DNA of 64,000 bases, taken from Chromohalobacter sp. 296-RDG (GTDB lineage Bacteria; Pseudomonadota; Gammaproteobacteria; Pseudomonadales; Halomonadaceae). The stretch lies in contig NZ_JARANY010000013.1 in the NCBI RefSeq assembly GCF_029889885.1, positions 1 to 64,000 on the forward strand. The letters are read 5' to 3'. A model generated the notes under the pieces. It was not told where the DNA came from. It was given only the letters and a program-made list of their open reading frames with translations, and made no database searches. A program made the translations under genes and the position numbers. Below, piece after piece: positions 25,918 to 32,716 of this stretch (the stretch's first letter is position 1; every line of letters begins with the position of its first letter).

Positions 25918-27546
25918 TTATGCGGCCTCAAGCGCCGCCATGGCATCGTCATAGCCAGACCAGTTATCGACGCCTCCCGCTTCGAGCGCGTCGAGCTTGG
26001 CGCGGGCTTCCAGCAGCGCCTCGTATTCCTTGCGCGGAATCTCGACCGTTTCGGGCGGGGCGACATCCCGAGCCGGCTTGAGCGCGGCGCCTTTCTCGGC
26101 GGCTTGGCTGATACGGCTCGTGTCGAGCGGATTTTGCTTATCCGGCTCCGAAAGCTGTTCCTGCTGTTCCTCCCGCTCGGCCTCGGCCTTCGCCTTAGAT
26201 TCCTCTTCCTGGCGGATGCGCTCACGTTCGGCAGCTTGGCGCTTTTCCTCGGCATCCTTGTGCTCGGCGATGCGTGACCGGGCCAGGTTGCGCAGGTCGT
26301 CGGGCGCCTTGTCGCACACGAGCTGGCCGCCATCGGCGAACAGGGCCTCGAAACCCTCGGCCTCCTGATTGAGAGCGTCGATGCTGGCCCGGACCTGCCG
26401 CGCCGCCTCGTCGGCCTGGATCTTCCCGTTAGCGACTGCGGTGTCGGCGGCATCCTGCAGGCTGGTCATGGTGCGCTTGCCTTTCATGGCCTCGCGGACA
26501 CCCGGGTTGGGCGCCGGAAAGCGTAGCGGCCAGCTGCATGCGTCTTCTAGCCCCTCCTGAATGCGGCCAAGGTGGGCGTCATATTCCCGCTCGGCCTGGC
26601 GCAGGATGTCGTTGCGACGGTTTTCCTTCTCGGCCTTGACCAGCTTCTCCAGGGTCAGGCGCTTCTGGCGCATCTTCTCGGTCAGCTCGTCGATGGTAGT
26701 GAAAAGCTCCGATATGCTGGCCGTCTGGGCGAGTGCGGCTTGCTTGCTTTCCTTGAGCTGCTTTTCACCGTTCTGCAAGAACTTGACCGTTTCCGCCGCG
26801 TCAGCGAAGTGCTGGTCGGTGGTCAGCTCAGTGCGGATGCCCTCGATCATGGACAGCGCGCGCGACTTGAAGTCGGGTAGGTTGCTCGCCTGGACGGCGC
26901 CGGTCAGGTCGATCTTGAGCGCCGGCAGTGCCTCGGGCGCATCACCTTGAGGGGCGACTTTCTGCTCGGTGGGCTGATAGTCGGCCAGGTCTTGACGGAA
27001 CTGGTCCCAGCCAGCGATCAAAGCGTCGAAGCGCTTTTGGTCTGGCTCGTACCAGCACCATGCAGCGTTTTCTCGCGTGCCGTCGCTACACATAAAAAGG
27101 CAGCGCTCGGCACCGCTGACGAGCAACTGCTGATCCATTTGCACTCTGTAGTGCTCGGGCAGGTCGTTGGCCTCGACTGCGGCAGACAGATCGGCATTCC
27201 ACAGCTTGTGCTCCCAAATCACGTCCTCGAGCATGGTGCATCCGTCGAGGCTGGCCAGTAGGTGCGGGTACTCTTCGCTGATGCCGGTAACGGGGTAGAG
27301 ATCCTCGCCAATGACTTCCTCAGCGATGGAGCGGGCGGCAGCCTCGGCAGCGTGACCTTTGTCAAAAAGGCGCTGTTGGGCGGCAGTCACATCTTCGGCG
27401 ACGCCGGTGTATTTCTGCTTGAGCAGATCCGCGCGTGACTGGTACTTACTGACCCCGGCCATCGCCGGGGCCTCGCTTGCGGTGAAATGGTTTGCGCGAG
27501 CGTCGTGCCATTCCTGAGTGCCTTGGATAACGTCGAGAATGTTCAC
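25918..27546 (-). CDS. YqaJ-family (lambda Exo-like) exonuclease with long coiled-coil C-terminus
   Basis: 5'-3' dsDNA exonuclease expected to make 3' overhangs for the annealing protein encoded next to it. The N-terminal nuclease (about 1-210) starts QGTQEWHDARANHFTASEAP, with catalytic Asp101 (LLASLDGC) and Glu112-x-Lys114 (VIWEHK). Residues 210-540 are a long helical region with heptads, resembling DUF1351-type modules and rich in Glu/Ala/Arg. 542 residues is far longer than lambda Exo (226). GTG start overlaps the bet stop. Confidence 0.88.
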   Translation of the reverse strand: MNILDVIQGTQEWHDARANHFTASEAPAMAGVSKYQSRADLLKQKYTGVAEDVTAAQQRLFDKGHAAEAAARSIAEEVIGEDLYPVTGISEEYPHLLASLDGCTMLEDVIWEHKLWNADLSAAVEANDLPEHYRVQMDQQLLVSGAERCLFMCSDGTRENAAWCWYEPDQKRFDALIAGWDQFRQDLADYQPTEQKVAPQGDAPEALPALKIDLTGAVQASNLPDFKSRALSMIEGIRTELTTDQHFADAAETVKFLQNGEKQLKESKQAALAQTASISELFTTIDELTEKMRQKRLTLEKLVKAEKENRRNDILRQAEREYDAHLGRIQEGLEDACSWPLRFPAPNPGVREAMKGKRTMTSLQDAADTAVANGKIQADEAARQVRASIDALNQEAEGFEALFADGGQLVCDKAPDDLRNLARSRIAEHKDAEEKRQAAERERIRQEEESKAKAEAEREEQQEQLSEPDKQNPLDTSRISQAAEKGAALKPARDVAPPETVEIPRKEYEALLEARAKLDALEAGGVDNWSGYDDAMAALEAA

Positions 27547-28316
27547 GCTGCCACCTCCATAATCTGCTGTTTTTGTTCGTCGGTCAGAACGGCCTTGCTA
27601 CTGACCATCGAAACGATTTGCTCGGGGGTCTTCTTGCCGGACTCGATTAGCCCTTGCCAGGCGGGGAAGTTCTTCTCGAAGTCGCTGTCGCTGTAGTACT
27701 CCAGCGCCTCGCGCTGTGACTGTTGCGGCGTCACGTCCCGCTCAGGATTAGTCGTCTTGTATCGGTCGGCTTCGTCCTCGTCGATGATCCCGGAAAGACC
27801 GAATGCATAGCGGGCGCACTGTATAGTGGCCTTGTGCCGCAACATGCGAGCCGGCCATTTTTTCCACGGCTCGCTGGTGCCCTGACATTCCCCCAGGTAC
27901 TCGGTCACCTCGGTCGGCTTCGAGCGATCCTTGCGATGAATGCGGCACGTGATAGCCAGAAGGGCACCCTCATTACTCAGTCTGTCGTCGAACTCCATGC
28001 CATCGAACTGCGAGTGGCCATTGATGATGCGCAGCCAACCATCGATGCTCACGATCGGCTGAATAGCGCCACGGTTATTGAAGGCGTAGATCTCTTTCGT
28101 CAGCGGGTTCAGTCGGTACTCGTTGGCGATGGACATGAAGACCATCAGCTCTTCATGCGAAACCTGCTGCTGACCGCCCTTGGCCTTCATGAGGGTCTGC
28201 GTCATGAGGTTTTCGACTGTCTGCGGATCGACGCTCAACCGCGTAGCCATCATCTGGAAGGGTGTTTGCGTTTGCTGCTGCGCCGGCTGGCTCTGGACTT
28301 GCGCAGGTTGGTTCAT
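27543..28316 (-). CDS. bet: Bet/RecT-type single-strand annealing protein
   Basis: Redbeta-like recombinase that anneals complementary strands during phage recombination. Family core: SIANEYRLNPLTKEIYAFNN, IQPIVSIDGWLRIINGHSQF and WPARMLRHKATIQCARYAFG. 257 residues. Gln-rich N-terminus. Coupled by overlap to the YqaJ exonuclease; with it forms the phage recombination pair. Confidence 0.93.
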   Translation of the reverse strand: MNQPAQVQSQPAQQQTQTPFQMMATRLSVDPQTVENLMTQTLMKAKGGQQQVSHEELMVFMSIANEYRLNPLTKEIYAFNNRGAIQPIVSIDGWLRIINGHSQFDGMEFDDRLSNEGALLAITCRIHRKDRSKPTEVTEYLGECQGTSEPWKKWPARMLRHKATIQCARYAFGLSGIIDEDEADRYKTTNPERDVTPQQSQREALEYYSDSDFEKNFPAWQGLIESGKKTPEQIVSMVSSKAVLTDEQKQQIMEVAA

Positions 28317-28390
28317 GCTATTCTCCCTGTGATTCGTTTTGCTGTTCGGATCATCCGGCCCGCCCAGGCCCTACACCTGAGCGGGCTTCT

Positions 28391-28612
28391 TTATTCCTGA
28401 TCAGGGCGCATTGCGGCCCAGCAGGCCTCGCAGAGCGGCCCGATTTCGCCGTCATCGTCTGCGTAGATGCCGTCTTCTTCGCATCGCCCCGTTGGTTCAT
28501 CGCACTCGTTGCATAGCTGAAGCGTTCCGGGATAGTTGTCGGCGTTCCATGCTGCGTGCTCGCCTTGGCTTATCGCGTGGCGAAGGCCGTCAGGCCATGT
28601 GTTCTCGCTCAT
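28391..28612 (-). CDS. Small Cys-rich (zinc finger-like) phage protein
   Basis: 73 residues, acidic, with two cysteine pairs (QLCNECDEPTGRC and PLCEACWAAM) consistent with a zinc knuckle. ATGA overlap with the upstream gene. Unknown function. Confidence 0.6.
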   Translation of the reverse strand: MSENTWPDGLRHAISQGEHAAWNADNYPGTLQLCNECDEPTGRCEEDGIYADDDGEIGPLCEACWAAMRPDQE

Positions 28613-28941
28613 GCCGCCTCCTTACGCCCAGCCATCACCGCCTGCGCATACTCCTGGCACATGCCTGACGCCTCGTCGTATGCGATCCGCTTGAGGTCGG
28701 CCTGGCCGTTCTCACGCTCCGCGATGTTGTGTGCTAGCGATGCCTGGTGCACTGCCGTCCAAAACGCTTCGTTCTCGCTAAGGCGCTCTTTCAGCGACTC
28801 TTGATCACAGTGCGGGGCAACGTCGCCGCCGCGTTCGATGATCTCTACGGCGTCATCGATCAGGGCGCGATAGGCGTCGTGTTCGGCATCGCAGTGATCC
28901 TTGCGGGCAAATGCCGCCGCTTCGTTGTGTTCGATAGCCAT
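28609..28941 (-). CDS. Unknown early phage protein
   Basis: 110 residues, helical and acidic. ATG at 28941 with GGGGAG upstream gives MAIEHNEAAAFARKDHCDAE. Conserved style of small phage helical proteins; no function assigned. Confidence 0.55.
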   Translation of the reverse strand: MAIEHNEAAAFARKDHCDAEHDAYRALIDDAVEIIERGGDVAPHCDQESLKERLSENEAFWTAVHQASLAHNIAERENGQADLKRIAYDEASGMCQEYAQAVMAGRKEAA

Positions 28942-28942
28942 T

Positions 28943-29173
28943 TCACGCTCCCCAAATCTGCAAATGCGCCGGCTTGGCGCCGTTAACGCGCTCGGCATAT
29001 TCAGCCGCGCGCCTACCGTTGCGGATCTCTTCAAGCGTTGGCGCTTTGTCCGCCGCGCTGCGCCGCGCAATCGGTACGCTCCGGTATACGGGGCGTTGGT
29101 GCGGGTCGATGTCGATAACGCGTGTGTCTTCGTGTACGAGCCGTGTCACGGCCCCTTCGTTGATAGCGATCAT
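28943..29173 (-). CDS. Unknown early phage protein
   Basis: 76 residues: an N-terminal beta-rich part (MIAINEGAVTRLVHEDTRVI) and an Arg/Ala-rich helical C-terminus. CTGGAG upstream. One nucleotide from the next gene. Not recognised. Confidence 0.55.
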   Translation of the reverse strand: MIAINEGAVTRLVHEDTRVIDIDPHQRPVYRSVPIARRSAADKAPTLEEIRNGRRAAEYAERVNGAKPAHLQIWGA

Positions 29174-29436
29174 GATGTACGCTCCAGCTCGGCAAGAAGT
29201 TCGTCGGCGTACCGCACTGCCTCTGACGCGATCTGTCGTCCCGCGCCGAATACGGAAACCACTCCAGAGTTGGCAGCCAGCGCTTGCATCGCGGCTCTGG
29301 CGAACTCTTCGCGCTTGGTGAGTCCGAGGCCCTCAAAGGGCGGTCTCCCGGAGCGCAATGGGTTGTTTGCGTGAATTTCCATGTCGTCTTGCCAATCACG
29401 TTGTTGCGGCATTGCCGGCGCATCTGCGTTTCTCAT
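29170..29436 (-). CDS. Unknown early phage protein
   Basis: 88 residues starting MRNADAPAMPQQRDWQDDME. The central LGLTKREEFARAAMQALAA, then NSG, is a pattern I associate with small phage proteins of the 'LTKREEFAAMAMQGLLAN' style. GAAGAGGT upstream of the ATG at 29436. Function unknown. Confidence 0.65.
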   Translation of the reverse strand: MRNADAPAMPQQRDWQDDMEIHANNPLRSGRPPFEGLGLTKREEFARAAMQALAANSGVVSVFGAGRQIASEAVRYADELLAELERTS

Positions 29437-29558
29437 GATGACCTCTTCACGGTAATAATCTCGGCGTCTGAATGCGGCCGCGCGGCTCGATTGCGATGTA
29501 TCGGGCACTCATTCGTCATCATCCCGACGCCGCACGCGACAAGAGTGAACTCGCTCAT
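29433..29558 (-). CDS. Possible 41-residue protein bridging two early genes
   Basis: ATG at 29558 overlaps the stop of the upstream gene (ATGA), and its own TGA overlaps the ATG of the downstream gene (ATGA). GAGGT precedes the start. The peptide starts MSEFTLVACGVGMMTNECPI. The double stop-start overlap is strong support for translation. Confidence 0.5.
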   Translation of the reverse strand: MSEFTLVACGVGMMTNECPIHRNRAARPHSDAEIITVKRSS

Positions 29559-29701
29559 TGCCATACCTCGCGCGTCTCGCGCTCGACGCGCCGCTGTTCG
29601 TGCCAGCGGTCAATCTCAATCCGCCGACTGCGCTGCTGGATGGCGTCGTCGATCTCCTGACGACGTTCGCTTGGTGTCTTGGGCAGGGCTCTTGTGCTCA
29701 T
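29555..29701 (-). CDS. Small basic protein, first gene of the leftward early operon
   Basis: 48 residues starting MSTRALPKTPSERRQEIDDA, very rich in Arg/Glu/Gln. GAGAGGTAGAT upstream. It lies directly after a terminator and a 0.5-kb structured leader, so it is the first gene reached from the leftward promoter. An arginine-rich small protein here could be an RNA-binding antiterminator like lambda N, but this is only positional. Confidence 0.5.
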   Translation of the reverse strand: MSTRALPKTPSERRQEIDDAIQQRSRRIEIDRWHEQRRVERETREVWQ

Positions 29702-29717
29702 ATCTACCTCTCGGAAA

Positions 29718-29742
29718 TAAAAAGCCCGCCGGAGTGGCGGGC
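29718..29742 (-). terminator. Rho-independent terminator before the leftward early operon
   Basis: On the minus strand GCCCGCC-ACTCC-GGCGGGC is followed by TTTTTATTTCC. It is preceded by a second perfect hairpin, GAGTCGC-TGA-GCGACTC (29746-29762). Transcription from the leftward promoter must pass it to reach the operon. Confidence 0.8.
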
Positions 29743-29762
29743 AAGGAGTCGCTGAGCGACTC

Positions 29763-30227
29763 ACGCAGGGAATAGGGGATGCGATGGCCGGTAGCTAATC
29801 CGGCTTGCTGCTCACGAAATAGTTGGCCGTCGAACAGCGCGCGGGAATGCCCATCCACGGACGCCGCCACGTCGCTACCGCGGCGATTCAACGCATCGGG
29901 ATAGACACTGCTGGCAGGCCCCTATATTTCCTGCCGTCCTCGTAGGGGGATGAGTTGCAATGCCTATCCCGATACCCACCAGATATCGCCCTGGTGGGGC
30001 AGCGGTCGGTTACAGCGTCCGACGACCTGTTCGCGGGCTTGGTTATCGCCCTGGCCTGTATACACGCCGCAATGCGGCGCGTGGAATCCTTACCGATATT
30101 TCGACAGCCTCGGGTGGGGCGTACTCCCAGCGACCCTTCGGAGATGCAATCCCCTACGGGCGGCTGGGCTTCGCATTTTTAAAGAGCGTGGCCCTGGTAG
30201 GGCCTTGACCGGCTGCGCCGTGTCTGT
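29763..30227 (-). ncRNA. Non-coding structured leader of the leftward early transcript
   Basis: No convincing gene on either strand. On the minus-strand transcript at least five strong hairpins follow each other: GGCCCT/AGGGCC (30190-30204), CCCAGC/GCTGGG (30126-30168), CGCCGC/GCGGCG (30065-30079), CCACCAG/CTGGTGG (29976-29997), and a 10-bp ATCGGGATAG/CTATCCCGAT stem (29895-29904 with 29964-29973) that encloses GGCAGG/CCTGCC. A leader of this length between promoter and terminator resembles cis-acting antitermination RNA (as the put sites of phage HK022). Confidence 0.5.
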
Positions 30228-30275
30228 ATGCATAATTTATGCATTGATGCATACTCTGTCAATGCATGGATGCAA
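30228..30275. promoter_or_regulatory. Left operator cluster (OL)
   Basis: ATGCATAATTTATGCAT (30228-30244) is a perfect 17-bp palindrome. It overlaps TATGCATTGATGCATA (30238-30253) and is followed by ATGCATGGATGCA (30262-30274). The same ATGCAT half-sites form the operator in front of cro, so these are likely CI/Cro binding sites over the leftward promoter. Confidence 0.75.
30234..30262 (-). promoter_or_regulatory. Leftward early promoter (PL)
   Basis: Minus strand: TTGACA (30257-30262), 17-nt spacer, TAAATT (30234-30239). The consensus -35 and ideal spacing are covered by ATGCAT operator sites, so repression by CI is expected. Confidence 0.75.
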
Positions 30276-30304
30276 AAAAATATGCATCCCAGAAGGACAG
30301 ACAC

Positions 30305-30326
30305 AAAAAAGCCCGCTTGGCGGGCT
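30305..30326 (-). terminator. Terminator of the cI / conversion-gene transcript
   Basis: AGCCCGC-CAA-GCGGGCT followed by TTTTTTGTG on the minus strand, 46 nt after the stop of the secreted-protein gene and just before OL. It separates the lysogenic transcript from the leftward early operon. Confidence 0.8.
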
Positions 30327-30371
30327 ATGGTTCTTTTATAGCTTGCTATGGCGTCAGGAGGGCTGTTGCCG

Positions 30372-30923
30372 TCAAAAGGCTGGATTGTGATCACTCAGGT
30401 ACTGCAGCAACTCTTTATCGGCTCTGTCGGCAGGAATGGCATAAAGCGGAAGGTTTTTCAGGCCTTTATGGTGCTGGCTAAGAAGGGCTTCACTAAGTGT
30501 GGCGCCATTGATGTACGACTTACATATATCGTAGTTGACCCCGTCTCTGCGGATGGTCTTAGCCCCAGTGCTTTCCATGGGCACAGAGCCCTCAGCGTAC
30601 TGCCCTGTGTAGTAATCTCGAATATGTGCGGACAGCAGCTCTTCCTTTAGTTCAGCGCAATCCAGCTTGGTTCTAAAAACGATCTCTCGCCTGGGCGGGT
30701 CACCGGCGATCTCTTCCTGTTTAGGTCTGACATGCTGGTCATAGTAAATATGGCCGTTTTTAACTGTTGCGCTTTCGATGTTGGCCAGCCATACATGGCT
30801 TGATTTGGCGCCCGTGACAGCAAGATTGCCGCTGCCAAGCAAAGGCAAATCCGTTTGCGCCAAACTCGCAACAGGCATCATTGCAAGAAAAGCGCAGGCA
30901 AAAGCCTCAGCGCTGCACTTCAT
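30372..30923 (-). CDS. Secreted protein encoded behind cI, likely lysogenic conversion
   Basis: 183 residues with a signal peptide (MKCSAEAFACAFLAMMPVAS, then LAQ). The mature part has two cysteines (KLDCAELKEEL and YDICKSYI), TVKNGHIYYDQHVRP and a Cys/Tyr pattern reminiscent of surface-adhesin-E-like periplasmic proteins; I am not certain of the family. It follows cI on the same strand (9 nt), where lambda has rexAB, so it should be expressed in the lysogen. AT-richer than its neighbours. Confidence 0.75.
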   Translation of the reverse strand: MKCSAEAFACAFLAMMPVASLAQTDLPLLGSGNLAVTGAKSSHVWLANIESATVKNGHIYYDQHVRPKQEEIAGDPPRREIVFRTKLDCAELKEELLSAHIRDYYTGQYAEGSVPMESTGAKTIRRDGVNYDICKSYINGATLSEALLSQHHKGLKNLPLYAIPADRADKELLQYLSDHNPAF

Positions 30924-30932
30924 AAAAGCTCC

Positions 30933-31682
30933 TCAATCGAAATTCTCCCACCAGAAAACGCGACCAATAACGCGCGGCGCGTCGTCTGAGTTCATGTGAT
31001 AGACCTCTTCCGGATAGTCGTGGCTGTTATCGCTGACGACACGGATGCGGCCCACAGGCAGGCGATAGAGTCGCTTGATGCGCAACATGCCGCCGTGATC
31101 CAGCGCGTAGATTTTGCCGTCGGTGATGTGCTGACTGCCTTTATCGATGCCCAGTGTGGCACCGTCCAGGATAGTGGTTTCCATCGAATCACCAGCCGCG
31201 ACAGCCAGGGCGGCGTTCTCCGGCTGAACCCCTTTTTTGGAGAGCTTGGACAGGCTGAAGCGCTCCTGGGCGCCATGGTTCTCGATGACTTGGGTGCGCC
31301 CGTCGCCCGCGGAAAACTCGACTTCTCGAAATATCGGCAACATGACCTCATCCGGGGAAAGCGGGGCGGCGTCCTCGATGATCTCGGTGTCGAGTAACTC
31401 CAGCTCATCACCCGACGAAGACGGGGAACGCCTTTTGCCGCCCATCAGCCTCTCAAAATCACCATCACTCAACGGCGCGCGCCCCCTAACCTTTTCGGAG
31501 GAAATCCCGAAGTAGCTTGCTAATGCTGCAATGGGCGCATCCCGGGGGCTCTCGATCTTTCCGCCGAGTATACGTGACAACGTTGACTGTGGCACGCCGC
31601 TGTCACGGGCCACCTCTGTGGCTCGCTTCCCGCTGACAGCGATCAGTCGCTTCAGCACGTCTTTTGATCGATCTTTTTGCAT
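30933..31682 (-). CDS. cI: CI-like phage repressor (HTH + S24/LexA autoprotease)
   Basis: 249 residues. N-terminal HTH (KRATEVARDSGVPQSTLSRI at about 19-38). C-terminal S24 domain with Ser166 (AAGDSMETT) and Lys203 (LRIKRLYR) as the catalytic dyad and a probable Ala-Gly cleavage site at 125-126 (EFSAGDGRT). SOS-induced self-cleavage is therefore expected. The start at 31682 has no ribosome binding site, so the message could be leaderless like lambda cI from PRM. Divergent from cro. Confidence 0.92.
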   Translation of the reverse strand: MQKDRSKDVLKRLIAVSGKRATEVARDSGVPQSTLSRILGGKIESPRDAPIAALASYFGISSEKVRGRAPLSDGDFERLMGGKRRSPSSSGDELELLDTEIIEDAAPLSPDEVMLPIFREVEFSAGDGRTQVIENHGAQERFSLSKLSKKGVQPENAALAVAAGDSMETTILDGATLGIDKGSQHITDGKIYALDHGGMLRIKRLYRLPVGRIRVVSDNSHDYPEEVYHMNSDDAPRVIGRVFWWENFD

Positions 31683-31730
31683 GAATGCAATGATTGCGGC
31701 ACTTGGTGCATACCGCAAATGCATTTCGCG

Positions 31731-31758
31731 TTGACATTTATGCATTAATGCATATCCT
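31731..31758 (+). promoter_or_regulatory. Rightward early promoter (PR) with embedded operator (OR)
   Basis: TTGACA (31731-31736), 16-nt spacer, TATCCT (31753-31758). The spacer holds a perfect 16-bp palindrome, TATGCATTAATGCATA (31739-31754), the same site type as OL. Additional ATGCA half-sites lie between here and the cI start (31708-31724). Confidence 0.75.
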
Positions 31759-31789
31759 GTGCATATAGATAAATCAGGAGGATCAAGCC

Positions 31790-31990
31790 ATGCACGGCAA
31801 AGAGTTAGCCGAAAAGCTGGCAGCAATTTTGGCGACCAGATCGGTGACGTATCGCTCTGTTGCCGAACGTGCTGGCTGTGACGTATCGACTCTGTATCGA
31901 ATTCGAAGCGGCGCGATTGTGAACCCGAGCTACACAGTCGGCCGTGCCATCGACGACCTGCACGCAGAGCTTTGTGCTCACGCTGCATAA
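31790..31990 (+). CDS. cro: Cro-like repressor
   Basis: 66-residue HTH protein (MHGKELAEKLAAILATRSVT, then YRSVAERAGCDVSTLYRIRS). First gene rightward from PR, divergent from cI, about 30 nt after the -10. AGGAGGATC upstream. Expected to bind the same ATGCAT operators and favour lytic growth. Confidence 0.85.
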   Translation: MHGKELAEKLAAILATRSVTYRSVAERAGCDVSTLYRIRSGAIVNPSYTVGRAIDDLHAELCAHAA

Positions 31991-32045
31991 CTATTCCACC
32001 CACTGCCGCCTGTGAAGGCCGCGTTCAGCGATAAGGAATGCATAC

Positions 32046-32381
32046 ATGCTTTCACACTCCGTCGATTCCGATGACCGGCGCTGCAAGCCGGAGAGCGAAC
32101 GACTTGAACACCTGGTGAGACCGCGGTTTACCGAATCTGAGTTTGCCGCGATCGAGGCCGAGGCAGCGCGTCGTCACGGCGGCAAGCTCGCGCCGTTAGT
32201 CCATGAGGCGACATTGCTAGGCCTCGAGGTCATTCACGAAAGGCGTCAGGCGCTGCTGGACCGTCTAGCCAATGGTGCGAATCCGGGGCCAGACGAACAG
32301 CACGAGCTTGAGCAGCTATTGGCCGAGATGGCGGAAAGCCAGCTCATGGACAATAGCATCGACCAAAAAGAGCAGGCCTGA
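32046..32381 (+). CDS. Ribbon-helix-helix-like phage protein
   Basis: 111 residues. The segment VRPRFTESEFAAIEAEAARR, followed by LAPLVHEATLLGLEV, has the pattern of MobC/RHH-type DNA-binding proteins: a short strand, then two helices. It occupies the lambda cII position. AAGGA upstream. Confidence 0.6.
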   Translation: MLSHSVDSDDRRCKPESERLEHLVRPRFTESEFAAIEAEAARRHGGKLAPLVHEATLLGLEVIHERRQALLDRLANGANPGPDEQHELEQLLAEMAESQLMDNSIDQKEQA

Positions 32382-32401
32382 CAGGGCCAAGGGGTTACGC
32401 G

Positions 32402-32602
32402 ATGTTGAGTCGCGAATCACTGACGCGGGTGTTCGGCATGATGTCGCCCGCGTCGCAGCAGAAGGCACGACAGCAATCGGAGGTGCGCGGCGTAGGCATC
32501 GAGACCGTCGTTCATGAGTCGATCATGGCCAAAGGCGGTGACGCTATGTACGCGCTGCGCCGAAAACCAGAGCTGCGAGTAGTAAGGGGTGGCCGGGCGT
32601 AA
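32402..32602 (+). CDS. Unknown early phage protein
   Basis: 66 residues, basic (MLSRESLTRVFGMMSPASQQ...VRGGRA). Between the RHH-like gene and a terminator. Not recognised; it may be a second small regulator. Confidence 0.5.
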   Translation: MLSRESLTRVFGMMSPASQQKARQQSEVRGVGIETVVHESIMAKGGDAMYALRRKPELRVVRGGRA

Positions 32603-32655
32603 GTCCGGCTTCTCAATGTTAGGGCCTGATAGGGCGCCCGGCATCTTTTAGGCGC

Positions 32656-32696
32656 AAAAAAGCCCGGAAGGCGACCAAACCAATCCCGGGCTTTTT
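32656..32696 (+). terminator. Bidirectional terminator before the replication genes
   Basis: AAAAAAGCCCGG, 18-nt loop, CCGGGCTTTTT. It separates the cro operon from the O-like gene, in the place of lambda tR1, so antitermination of the rightward transcript is implied. Confidence 0.8.
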
Positions 32697-32716
32697 CATA
32701 CAACAATAGGTTAATT

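Noticed and set aside
29555-29701. Lambda N homologue
   Set aside because: Only small size, basic character and position agree; no boxB-like site could be defined, so I leave it as unknown.
29616-29891. Minus-strand frame of 91 codons over the leader end
   Set aside because: It reads through a strong terminator and a perfect hairpin and overlaps the first operon gene; no start signal.
29950-30390. Open frame of 146 codons on the plus strand
   Set aside because: No ribosome binding site, no family features, and it runs through PL, OL and a terminator; the region behaves as a leader.
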